This document shows, piece after piece, positions 35,221-43,381 of a stretch of 64,000 nucleotides of DNA (position 1 is its first letter; each line of letters starts with the position of its first letter). The notes under the pieces are model-generated. The model saw only the letters and a list, made by a program, of their open reading frames with translations, searched no databases and had not been told where the DNA came from. Source of the stretch: Mesorhizobium sophorae (GTDB lineage Bacteria > Pseudomonadota > Alphaproteobacteria > Rhizobiales > Rhizobiaceae); the NCBI RefSeq assembly GCF_002270415.1, contig NZ_NNRI01000007.1, positions 930,001 to 994,000 of the forward strand. The letters are read 5' to 3'. The position numbers and the translations under genes were made by a program.

Positions 35221-36243
35221 CTATTCGCCGCGCAGATAGGCGATCACCACATCGGCCGCGATGTTGGACATGCGCAGGCCGACATCCCTGGTGATGTCGC
35301 CTTCGACGCGGCTCTGCACCCAGCCGAGGAAGGCGAAAGCGCGCAACGCTGAAAACAGCGGCAGTGCGGCGATGTCCTGCGCCGTCAGTCCCCGCAGCTG
35401 CCGATAACCGTCGAGCAGGGCTGCCTCGATCAGCGGATAGATCGCCTCGTCGCGGTTCTGGTAGCGGGCAACGGCAAGATCGTACATGTGCCAGCCATAG
35501 CCGCAATCGTCGAAATCGATGATGCGGATCGCGCCGTCGTGGACGAGCACGTTCTCGCGCACCAGATCGGCATGGATGATGCCGAAATTACGGGCGCTGC
35601 GTTCATGCTCCGACAGCGCCTTCACGGCCTTGTCCCTCGCCCGGAAAACCAGCTCGCGGCGGGAGCCCTCCAGGAAGGGCGAGGTCTCGAAGCGGCCCCA
35701 GGTCGGGGCCGGGCCGAAGAAGCCGTCGAAATCCCAGGCATGGCGGGTAAAGCCGGCAGGCGGTGTCCAGGCGGCGGTGACATTGTGCATATGGGCGATG
35801 GTTCGCCCGATCGCCGTGAAGACCTGTCTTGCCTGCTCGGGCGTGTAGTCCAGCGGCACGCCTCGCGCCCCGACGGCGCGGCCCTCCAGCCAGCTGAGGC
35901 AATCAACCTGGCGAGGCGGCGCCGATGTGCCGGTATCGACCGGCACGAACAGGTCGCCGGTCTGCGTCGCGACCGGAGACGGCGTGGCGACGCCGGCCGA
36001 CTGCAGGAAGGACATCCATTGCAGTTCCGAGCGCAGCGCGGCGTCGGAATGATAGCCAAGCCGGTGAACGCGCATGGCCGCCGGTTGGCCATCGGGCAGG
36101 CGGACCCGAAACACCGCGTTCTCGCGGAATTTCAGCAGCTCGGGCTCACCGTCGCGGATACCCCAATGCTGGAGCGCGCGCCGCGCCAGTTCGGTGACGG
36201 TGGCGGCATCTTCCGGTTCGGACGGCACGGAAACCGCGTTCAC
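35221..36243 (-). CDS. APH-fold small-molecule kinase, hydroxylysine-kinase-like
   Basis: 340 residues with the aminoglycoside-phosphotransferase/choline-kinase fold. Catalytic loop FGIIHADLVRENVLVHDG (HxDxxxxN) and metal motif RIIDFDDCGYGWHMYDLA are intact, so it should be active. It overlaps by 4 bp the gene for a class III PLP enzyme that resembles AGXT2L-type phospholyases; in animals the partner kinase (AGPHD1/HYKK) is of this same fold and phosphorylates 5-hydroxylysine. The pairing suggests it phosphorylates an amino alcohol or hydroxy amino acid for the lyase. Homoserine-kinase-like or antibiotic-kinase roles are less likely in this context. Confidence 0.8.
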   Translation of the reverse strand: MNAVSVPSEPEDAATVTELARRALQHWGIRDGEPELLKFRENAVFRVRLPDGQPAAMRVHRLGYHSDAALRSELQWMSFLQSAGVATPSPVATQTGDLFVPVDTGTSAPPRQVDCLSWLEGRAVGARGVPLDYTPEQARQVFTAIGRTIAHMHNVTAAWTPPAGFTRHAWDFDGFFGPAPTWGRFETSPFLEGSRRELVFRARDKAVKALSEHERSARNFGIIHADLVRENVLVHDGAIRIIDFDDCGYGWHMYDLAVARYQNRDEAIYPLIEAALLDGYRQLRGLTAQDIAALPLFSALRAFAFLGWVQSRVEGDITRDVGLRMSNIAADVVIAYLRGE

Positions 36244-37562
36244 GCCGGCACTCCGCCGACTTCATCGAGCACCTCGTCGAGCGTGCCTATCAGGAAGGCG
36301 GCATCGTCGCGGGAAAACGGCATGGGCGGGCGGATCTTCAGCACATTGCCGTGGATGCCGGTCTTGCCCATCAGCACACCCCGATGGCGCATCCGGTTGG
36401 CGACTTGCTCGGCAAGGTCTGATGCCGGCTCGCGCGTCTTGCGGTCGTGAACCAGCTCGGCGCCAAAAAACAGTCCGGCGCCCCTGATCTCGCCGATGCA
36501 TTCGTGGCGTTCGGCCAGCGGGCGCAGCAGGCCATGCGCATAGGCGCCGACATCGCGTGCGTTGGCGACGAGATCTTCCTGCTCCAGAACATCGAGAACG
36601 GCATTCGCCACCACGCAGGATACCGGGTTGCCGCCAAAGGTGTTGAAGTAGCGGAAAGCGTCGCGGAAGGTCGCGAGGATCTCCCTGGTGGTGACCACGG
36701 CGGCGACCGGGTGGCCGTTGCCCATCGGCTTGCCCATGGTGACGATGTCGGGAACGAAGCCGGCGCGCCGATGGCCCCAGAAATGGCTGCCGGTGCGGCC
36801 GAATCCCGGCTGCACCTCGTCGGCGATGACCAGGCCGCCGGCCTTGCGCACTGCCGCCACGGCTTCGCCAAAGAAGCCGTTGGGAAGCGCCGGGAAGCCT
36901 TCATTGGCGAGCAGCGGACACAGGATGATCCCGGACAGGCCGATACCGTCCTGCTCCAGCGACGCCATGGCTTCGCGCACCGCGTCGCCAAAAGCCTTGC
37001 CGTTGGCCATCGCCTCCGGATGGCGATAGCTGTCGGGTGCCGGCACCAGCTTGACATGGCGGGCGCGGCCACCGACCGGCGGCATGCGCGTGCTGAGCTG
37101 CGAAACCGCTGCCGTGTTACCGTGATAGGTGGCGTCGGTGGCGATGATGCCCATGCGGCCGGTGGCGGCCTGCGCCATGCGCAACGCGATGTCGTTGGCT
37201 TCGCTGCCGGTGCAGGTCAGGATGGCGGTGGACAGGCTGGCATCGAAGGTCGCGGTCAGCCGCTCGACATAGTCGAGGATGGCGGTATGCAGATAGCGCG
37301 TGTGGGTGTTGAGCAGGCTTGCCTGCCGGCACAGGGCCTCGACCACGTGCGGATGGCAATGGCCGACATGCGCGACATTGTTGTAGGCATCGAGATATTT
37401 GCGGCCGTCGGCGTCATAGAGCCAGACGCCTTCGCCGCGCACCAGATGCGCGGGCTCGTCATAGAACAATTGCGATTTCGCGCCGAGCAGCCGGGAACGT
37501 CGGCTAACCAGCGCCTCAGCACCCTCATTCTGCTGCCCCACTTTTTCCTGCGAATAGGCCAT
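36240..37562 (-). CDS. Class III PLP enzyme, probable phospholyase (AGXT2L-like)
   Basis: 440 residues with the class III aminotransferase fold; Schiff-base Lys278 in PDIVTMGKPMGNGHPVAAVV. The closest pattern is the animal ethanolamine-phosphate and phosphohydroxylysine phospholyases: YLDAYNNVAHVGHCHP, NTHTRYLH, GSEANDIALRMA, VPAPDSYR, FVPDIVTMGKPMGNGHP and YFNTFGGNPVSC line up segment by segment. Such enzymes eliminate phosphate and ammonia, leaving an aldehyde. The adjacent kinase gene and the divergent aldehyde dehydrogenase support this. An ordinary omega-aminotransferase remains possible. Confidence 0.8.
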   Translation of the reverse strand: MAYSQEKVGQQNEGAEALVSRRSRLLGAKSQLFYDEPAHLVRGEGVWLYDADGRKYLDAYNNVAHVGHCHPHVVEALCRQASLLNTHTRYLHTAILDYVERLTATFDASLSTAILTCTGSEANDIALRMAQAATGRMGIIATDATYHGNTAAVSQLSTRMPPVGGRARHVKLVPAPDSYRHPEAMANGKAFGDAVREAMASLEQDGIGLSGIILCPLLANEGFPALPNGFFGEAVAAVRKAGGLVIADEVQPGFGRTGSHFWGHRRAGFVPDIVTMGKPMGNGHPVAAVVTTREILATFRDAFRYFNTFGGNPVSCVVANAVLDVLEQEDLVANARDVGAYAHGLLRPLAERHECIGEIRGAGLFFGAELVHDRKTREPASDLAEQVANRMRHRGVLMGKTGIHGNVLKIRPPMPFSRDDAAFLIGTLDEVLDEVGGVPA

Positions 37563-37591
37563 TTGCGTACCGAAACTCCGTTGTAACCCCG

Positions 37592-38941
37592 TCAGACCTT
37601 GGACAGGCCTCCGTCCAGTGCTTCGCCGATCTTCACAACATCGGCGGCGCTGATGATCAGCGGCGGCGACAGGATGATGTTGTTGCCCGAAACGCGCAGC
37701 ATGACGCCGGCCTCGTAGGCCGCCTCCGAAACCACGGCCATGGTCTTCTTGTCAGTCGGCTTCTTGGTGGCGCGATCCGAGACCAGTTCGAGCGCCGCCA
37801 TCAGACCCTTGTACCTGACATCGCCGACGATGGCGTGCCTGGCCTTCAGCCCTTCCAGCACGGCGGCGAGTTCGTTACCCCGCGCCGCCGCGTTCTCGTC
37901 CAGGCGGAGGCGTTTGGTTTCCGCAAGCGCCGCCAGCCCCGCCGCGCAGCCGACCGGATGGCCGGAATAGGTATAGCCGTGGCCGATCGAGCCGAAGCTG
38001 GTCTTGTCGGCCTCGAAGACGTCTGCAACCTTTGCGCCGATCAGGGTGGCGCCCAGCGGGAAATAGCCGGAGGTGATCGCCTTGGCGATGGTCATGAAAT
38101 CCGGCTTCACGCCCGACAGCCTGGAGCCTGACCATGCGCCCGACCGGCCGAAGCCGGTGACCACTTCGTCGGCGATCAAAAGGATCTCGTGGCGGTCGCA
38201 GATGTCACGCACCAGCGGCATGAAGCTCTCATGTGGGACAATGACGCCGCCGGCGCCGAGAACCGGTTCCATGATGAAGGCGGCAATGGTGTCGCCACCC
38301 TGGAAGGCGATCTCGTCCTCCAGCGCCCTGGCGCACAGTTTCGCCAACCGCGCCGGGTCCGTCTCGTCGAACGGGTTGCGGAAGGTCCACGGCGCCGGGA
38401 TGTGGAAGACACCGGGCAGCAGCGGCTCGTAGTTGCGGCGGAAATTGGCGTTGCCGTTGACCGAGGCGCTGCCGAAATGGGTGCCGTGGTAGCCCTTCTT
38501 CAGGGCGAGGAACTTTGTTCGATCACCCTGTCCGCGGATCTTCCAGTATTGCCGGGCCAGCCGCAGCGCGGTTTCGACCGAATCCGAGCCGCCCGAGGTG
38601 AAGAAGGTCCGCACCATGCCTTCCGGCCCGAACCATTCACTGAGCTCGTAGGCGAGCTCAATCGACGGTCCGGTGGAGGTGCCGCGGAAGCCGGAATAGT
38701 AAGGAAGCGCAGTGAGCTGGTCGGCGATTGCCTTTTTGATCGGGTCGCAGCTGTAGCCGAGATTGACGTTCCACAGGCCGCCAACCGCATCGAGCACGCT
38801 TCTGCCATCGATGTCGGTGACGGTGACGCCCTCGCCCTTCATGATGATCTTCGGCGGATTGGCCCGCATCTCGGCCGGATGCGCCATCGGATGCCAGATC
38901 GGCTTGGCGTTTGTCTCGGTGAGGAAATTGATGTCGCGCAT
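37592..38941 (-). CDS. Class III aminotransferase (omega-amino acid:pyruvate type)
   Basis: ATG 38941 with GGAG upstream; 449 residues. Schiff-base Lys287 in DFMTIAKAITSGYFPLGA. Other landmarks: GLWNVNLGYSCDPIKKA, FTSGGSDSVETALRLARQYW, KKGYHGTHFGSASVNGN and IADEVVTGFGRSGAWSGS, as in beta-alanine/taurine/putrescine-pyruvate transaminases. It lies 29 bp upstream of the phospholyase-like gene in the same operon and could remove the remaining amino group of a diamine or diamino acid. Confidence 0.88.
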   Translation of the reverse strand: MRDINFLTETNAKPIWHPMAHPAEMRANPPKIIMKGEGVTVTDIDGRSVLDAVGGLWNVNLGYSCDPIKKAIADQLTALPYYSGFRGTSTGPSIELAYELSEWFGPEGMVRTFFTSGGSDSVETALRLARQYWKIRGQGDRTKFLALKKGYHGTHFGSASVNGNANFRRNYEPLLPGVFHIPAPWTFRNPFDETDPARLAKLCARALEDEIAFQGGDTIAAFIMEPVLGAGGVIVPHESFMPLVRDICDRHEILLIADEVVTGFGRSGAWSGSRLSGVKPDFMTIAKAITSGYFPLGATLIGAKVADVFEADKTSFGSIGHGYTYSGHPVGCAAGLAALAETKRLRLDENAAARGNELAAVLEGLKARHAIVGDVRYKGLMAALELVSDRATKKPTDKKTMAVVSEAAYEAGVMLRVSGNNIILSPPLIISAADVVKIGEALDGGLSKV

Positions 38942-38960
38942 GGCAGGCTCCGCAAATGGT

Positions 38961-39629
38961 CTAGGCAGCTGGGACAAGGTCGAAATGGCCGAGGGCTTCG
39001 GCATAGGAAAGTGCTGGCCGCGCAACGTCGAAATGAACGGTGCGCATGCCGGCGGCACGGCCGCCATCGACATTGCGCTGCTGGTCATCGACGAAGACGC
39101 AGGCCTCGGCAGGCAGGCCGAGCGCCTCGGTGACGAAGGCATAGGCGCGAGGGTCGGGCTTGAGGATACCGGTATAGGTGGCATCGACGATGGTGTCGAA
39201 CAGGTCGAGCAGCGGCAGCCGCCGGCGCAAGTCGGTGCCGTAGAAGAGGTCGAGCTCGTTGGACAGGATCGCCAGGCGAAAGCCCGCCGCATGGACGGCG
39301 CGGATGGCGGTGTCGGCCTCCGGCCGCAGCACCTTTTGCGGCTCCGCCCCGCGCGCACGCTGGACGAAGGTCTCCATTGCCTGCCAGTCCTCGCCTTTGA
39401 GCCGACCGACTTCGCTTGTGCGGGTACGCCAGTAGTCGCGCTCGCTGATCTCGTCGGCCTGCATCGCGCGCCAGAGCGGATCGCTGTCCGGATCGAACGG
39501 CCCGCGCCATTGCAGCGTTCCCGGCTCGAGGCCGAGCGCCTGTTCGGTCAAGGCATGGGTCTCGAACAGCGTCCGGGTGACGACACCGCCGAAGTCCAGG
39601 ACCAACGCCTGAGCCAAAGAAACGCTCAA
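38961..39629 (-). CDS. HAD-superfamily hydrolase
   Basis: Start is taken as TTG 39629, overlapping the stop of the upstream gene (TTGA) with GGGAG before it; 222 residues. Motif I is LVLDFGGVVTRT (Asp nucleophile in DFGG), motif II LAILSNE, motif III lysine in LKPDPRAYAF, motif IV VFVDDQQRNVDGG. The second motif I aspartate is replaced (DFGGV rather than DxD), as in many epoxide-hydrolase-N/haloacid-type members. It may remove phosphate from a side product of the kinase route, or act on a phosphonate-like substrate. Confidence 0.82.
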   Translation of the reverse strand: MSVSLAQALVLDFGGVVTRTLFETHALTEQALGLEPGTLQWRGPFDPDSDPLWRAMQADEISERDYWRTRTSEVGRLKGEDWQAMETFVQRARGAEPQKVLRPEADTAIRAVHAAGFRLAILSNELDLFYGTDLRRRLPLLDLFDTIVDATYTGILKPDPRAYAFVTEALGLPAEACVFVDDQQRNVDGGRAAGMRTVHFDVARPALSYAEALGHFDLVPAA

Positions 39630-40912
39630 GCGGCTTCTCCCTTGGCTGGCGCACCGCGCGGAACAATGCCTTCCTCGACCCATCGGTCGAAGATCTCGAG
39701 CGCCTTGCCGACGAAGTCGTCGCTGTTGATGTGGGCGTCGATCTCGTGGAACTCCACGCCAACAGGCATGGCCTTGCGCATTTCGTCGACGAAGGCGGCG
39801 AGAGCCTCCGGCTCGTAGAGCGGCTCGCCCTGCATGTCCCATTCCTGGATTCCGCCGGACGGCAGAATGAAGGCAGAGCGCCCTTTCGCCGCGCCGAGCT
39901 TGGTGGCGATGGTTCTGGCGACCTGGCGGCGATCGTCGGCATCGACCGTGACCGAGCCGATCAGCCTGTTGTGCGCGTGGAACGGGCGTAGCGCAAATTT
40001 AGCCGGCAAATCCTGCCAGGTCGGCAGATCGACCATGTCGACCGCACCGGGCGCCGCGATCTGCGGAATGCCGCGGGCGCCGGCGTTCTCCAGCCGGTCG
40101 ATGCCGGAACTGACGACGGAGCCGGCGAGATGGTTGGTGATTTCCTGCAGGCTGAAGTCGAGCACCGCGCAGAAATGGCCTTGCCCTGCAATCGATTCGA
40201 AGGCGCGGCCGCCCATTCCGGTGGTGTGGAAGACGGCGACATCATAGCCACGCTGCTCCAGCGCAGGCTTCAGCGTCTTCATGTAGCGCAGGCAGCTGCT
40301 GCCGAGCGAGGTCATGCCGATGGTTGGGCCGGTGGCGGGAGCCGTGGCGCGCGACGCCAGCATGATCCTGGCCGCACCGACAACCGCGCCGCAGGCCTGC
40401 GAGAGAACCGCCTTGCAGATGCTGTTGAGGCCATAAAGCCCACCCGCCCAGAGGATCATCATCAGGTCGGGCGCGACGCGTTCGGGTGGGATGAGGTGCG
40501 AATAGGCTATGGTCGAGACGACGAATTTCGGCACGCCGAGCGGCAGGCAAAGCGCCACGTCGAGCGCCAGGTCGGTTCCCATCGAGCCGCCGATGGCGAT
40601 GAAGCCGTCGATCTCGCCGGATTGATAAAGCTTGCGCGCCAGCTGCACGGCGCCGCCGGCCATCAGCGTCATGGCGGTGTTCTCGTCGCCGCTCGAAACG
40701 ATCTCGGCGATCGTCACATCCACGGCGCGGGCAACGGCATGCTTGTCGTGATCCGGGCTGTATGGCGGGTCGCCCAGCACGCTGACATCCATCATCACGG
40801 CGCGGCCACCCGATGCCTCGATGCACTGCTTCATAAACCCGAGCTCGTCGGCCTTGGTGTCACCGGTGCCGATGACGAGGATTCGGGGCACTGTTGCCGT
40901 CTCTGCCGACAT
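39626..40912 (-). CDS. Tm-1-like ATP-binding protein (UPF0261)
   Basis: 428 residues from ATG 40912, which overlaps the IclR stop. The N-terminal half has the UPF0261/Tm-1 nucleotide-binding fold (ILVIGTGDTKADELGFMKQ, GFIAIGGSMGTDLALDVAL, KFVVSTIAYSHLIPPERVAP) and the C-terminal half the second alpha/beta domain (MTSLGSSCLRYMKTLKPAL, FHTTGMGGRAFESIAGQGH, VEFHEIDAHINSDDFV). The family is named after the tomato Tm-1 protein; its bacterial role is unknown and often linked to a TIM-barrel partner, absent here. Confidence 0.88.
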   Translation of the reverse strand: MSAETATVPRILVIGTGDTKADELGFMKQCIEASGGRAVMMDVSVLGDPPYSPDHDKHAVARAVDVTIAEIVSSGDENTAMTLMAGGAVQLARKLYQSGEIDGFIAIGGSMGTDLALDVALCLPLGVPKFVVSTIAYSHLIPPERVAPDLMMILWAGGLYGLNSICKAVLSQACGAVVGAARIMLASRATAPATGPTIGMTSLGSSCLRYMKTLKPALEQRGYDVAVFHTTGMGGRAFESIAGQGHFCAVLDFSLQEITNHLAGSVVSSGIDRLENAGARGIPQIAAPGAVDMVDLPTWQDLPAKFALRPFHAHNRLIGSVTVDADDRRQVARTIATKLGAAKGRSAFILPSGGIQEWDMQGEPLYEPEALAAFVDEMRKAMPVGVEFHEIDAHINSDDFVGKALEIFDRWVEEGIVPRGAPAKGEAA

Positions 40913-41682
40913 CACGCCTGCCTCCTCAGCGTTTGCAGGTTTTCGCCATTGAGGCGCATCGAAATCTCCCGTGCCGCGGCCATCACCGCAAGTCCCCGTT
41001 CCGCGATCGCCGCCGGCGTCGTCCTGGCATTCGGCGCGGCCACCGCGATGGTGCCGAGCGCAAAGCCGTCCGCCGCGCGGATTGCCGCCGCGACGCTGAT
41101 CACCCCTTCCTCGAAACCCTGGTCGCAGATCGAATAGCCGCGATCGCGCGTCTCGGCGATGGATGTGGAGATGGCGGCCGGATCGATCAACGTATGCGTC
41201 GTGAAGGCCTTGAGGGAGCCCGTCAGGCATGCCTTGACGGTCTCGTCGCGGGCGAAGGCCAGATAGGCGATGCCGGAGGCGGTGGAGTGCAGCGGCAGAA
41301 GCTGGCCGATATCGATATTGACCCGGTTTGCCCAGGCCGGATGCTCGACATGGACGGTGACCAGCGCATCGACGCCGAATTCCGACAGATGCACGGTCTC
41401 GGCTGTGGACGCCGCGAGATCCCGCACCAGGGGAACCGCTGTCTGCAGGAAGGGAAAGCGCGCCTCGCGGATGCGGGCCAGACGCGACAGGCCAGCGCCG
41501 AGGCGATAGTGCCGCGTGGCGGCATCCTGTTCGACGAAGCCATGGCCGGTCAACGCCACCAGCAGCCGTCGCGTCGTCGCCTTGTCGAAGCCCGACCGGC
41601 GCGCCAGATCCGACAGCCCGAGTTCGGGCTCGTCGACGGTGAACAGCTCCAGAAGTGAGATCGCCTTGCCGACCGTACCCAA
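40912..41682 (-). CDS. IclR-family transcriptional regulator
   Basis: Starts at TTG 41682 with AAGGAGG at ideal spacing; 256 residues. Winged helix in GKAISLLELFTVDEPELGLS and FDKATTRRLLVALTGHGFVE; effector domain with LHSTASGIAYLAFA and RDRGYSICDQGFEEGVISVA. First gene of the six-gene minus-strand operon and divergent from the permease/ALDH genes, so it probably controls both arms. Confidence 0.9.
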   Translation of the reverse strand: MGTVGKAISLLELFTVDEPELGLSDLARRSGFDKATTRRLLVALTGHGFVEQDAATRHYRLGAGLSRLARIREARFPFLQTAVPLVRDLAASTAETVHLSEFGVDALVTVHVEHPAWANRVNIDIGQLLPLHSTASGIAYLAFARDETVKACLTGSLKAFTTHTLIDPAAISTSIAETRDRGYSICDQGFEEGVISVAAAIRAADGFALGTIAVAAPNARTTPAAIAERGLAVMAAAREISMRLNGENLQTLRRQA

Positions 41683-41851
41683 CTTCGCCTCCTTCGACTA
41701 ATCATTTAACGTGTGAATTAACTTGACAGGCATCGACTTTGTTTGCAAGTCTATATTCAAAATAAGGGTTCAAATAATGAACCAACATCCAGAGCAGATG
41801 GAACAGGCCGATTGGCCGGCGGACCCAAGGGTTCGCACACAGGAGGGACCA

Positions 41852-43300
41852 ATGTCAGCAGTTACGGAGCAGGCGCCGGCCAACAGGCTGCGCAAGAACA
41901 GTCTTGGCGTCGGCGCCATCACCTTCATGGTGATTTCGGCGGCGGCACCCCTCACGGCGGTGGCCGGCGGCACACCGCTCGGCATGCTGATGGGCAACGG
42001 CGCCGGCTTTGCCGGCACCTATCTCATCGTGACCATCCTGCTGCTGTTGTTCGCGGTCGGCTATGTGACGATGTCGCGTCACGTCGGCAATGCCGGCGCC
42101 TTCTACGCCTATGCGGCGCGTGGGCTCGGCGGCCTGGCCGGCGGCGCCACGGCGCTGATCGCCATCCTGTCCTACAACGCCATGCAGATCGGCGTCATGG
42201 GCCTGCTCGGCGCGGCGACGGCCGGATTGTTTGCCGGCTGGGGTATCAATTTGCCCTGGTGGGTATGGAGTTTCATCGCCATCGCGCTGGTCGCCGTGCT
42301 CGGTTATCGCCAAGTCGACCTGTCGGCCAAGATCCTGACGGTGCTGGTCCTGTGCGAATATCTGGTGGTGCTGGTCCTCGACATCGCCATCCTCAAGACC
42401 GGCGGCGATAGCGGCCTGTCGGCGGCGCCGTTCAGCTGGAGCCAGATCACATCAGGCGCACCGGCCATCGCCATCCTGTTTTGCTTTGCCGCCTTCATCG
42501 GTTTCGAGGCGACGACCATCTATGCCGAGGAAGCCCGCGACCCCGAGGTCACGGTTCCGCGCGCCACCTATTTCTCCGTGCTGCTGATCGGCGTCTTCTA
42601 CATGGTCACGGCATGGCTGATGGCGGTCGGCGCCGGTGTCGACAAGCTGCTGCCGGCGCTGCAGGGACTGCAGGACCCGACGACCTTCCTGTTCGGCCTG
42701 TCCGACCGTTACGCCGGAACGATGCTGTCGCATGCGATGAGCATCCTGTTCGTGTCGAGCCTGTTTGCCGGCGTGCTGGCGTTCCACAATGCGGTTGCCC
42801 GCTACATCTACGTCTCTGGCCGCGAAAAGCTTCTGCCGCAAACGATCGGTGTGACCCATTCGGTGCACCAGAGCCCGCATGTCGCGTCGGTCATCCAGAG
42901 CGTGCTGGCGGCAATCGTCGTCGGGCTGTTCGCCGTGCTCGGCCTCGATCCGGTGCTGGCGCTGTTTTCGTGGCTGACCAATGTCGCAACGCTCGGCGTC
43001 ATCGTCATGATGGCGGTGGCGTCGCTCGCCGTGGTGATGTTCTTCCGCGCCAATCCGGCCGCCCGGGAGAATGCGCTGAAGACCACCATCCTGCCCGGGC
43101 TGACCTTCATCGCCTTCGTCGTCATCATCTACCTGATCGTCATCAATTTCGGCAGCCTGTCAGGCGCCGGCGGCTTCCTTGGCGTGTTCCTGCCGGGGTT
43201 GGTGCTGATTGCTGCAATTGTCGGCCTGCTGCTGGCAAGCGCGCTGAAGAGCCGCGATCCGGTCGCCTTCGAAAATCTTGGCCAGCCGTTGAAGGATTGA
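41852..43300 (+). CDS. APC-family amino acid/amine permease
   Basis: ATG 41852 is preceded by AGGAGGG; longer frames upstream lack this. 482 residues, about 12 membrane helices, opening GVGAITFMVISAAAPLTAVAGGTP, with the APC hallmark FIGFEATTIYAEEARDPEVT in the middle. Such carriers import amino acids or amines by proton symport. It is divergent from the IclR operon and probably brings in its substrate. A hairpin and then an ALDH gene follow. Confidence 0.9.
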   Translation: MSAVTEQAPANRLRKNSLGVGAITFMVISAAAPLTAVAGGTPLGMLMGNGAGFAGTYLIVTILLLLFAVGYVTMSRHVGNAGAFYAYAARGLGGLAGGATALIAILSYNAMQIGVMGLLGAATAGLFAGWGINLPWWVWSFIAIALVAVLGYRQVDLSAKILTVLVLCEYLVVLVLDIAILKTGGDSGLSAAPFSWSQITSGAPAIAILFCFAAFIGFEATTIYAEEARDPEVTVPRATYFSVLLIGVFYMVTAWLMAVGAGVDKLLPALQGLQDPTTFLFGLSDRYAGTMLSHAMSILFVSSLFAGVLAFHNAVARYIYVSGREKLLPQTIGVTHSVHQSPHVASVIQSVLAAIVVGLFAVLGLDPVLALFSWLTNVATLGVIVMMAVASLAVVMFFRANPAARENALKTTILPGLTFIAFVVIIYLIVINFGSLSGAGGFLGVFLPGLVLIAAIVGLLLASALKSRDPVAFENLGQPLKD

Positions 43301-43325
43301 GCGGAGCGCAGGATCGAAGGAAGCA

Positions 43326-43350
43326 AGGGGCGGCACGCCAAGCCGCCCCT
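43326..43350 (+). other. Intercistronic hairpin (permease/ALDH)
   Basis: AGGGGCGGC, loop ACGCCAA, GCCGCCCCT is a perfect 9-bp stem. No T-tract follows, so it is likely an attenuator or mRNA-stability element inside the operon. Confidence 0.5.
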
Positions 43351-43381
43351 CGTACTGCTTAACTTCAGAAGTGAGAACACA

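Noticed and set aside
41723..41757. TTGACA and TATATT as a sigma-70 promoter for the permease
   Set aside because: The spacing is 23 bases, too long for a standard promoter; not listed.
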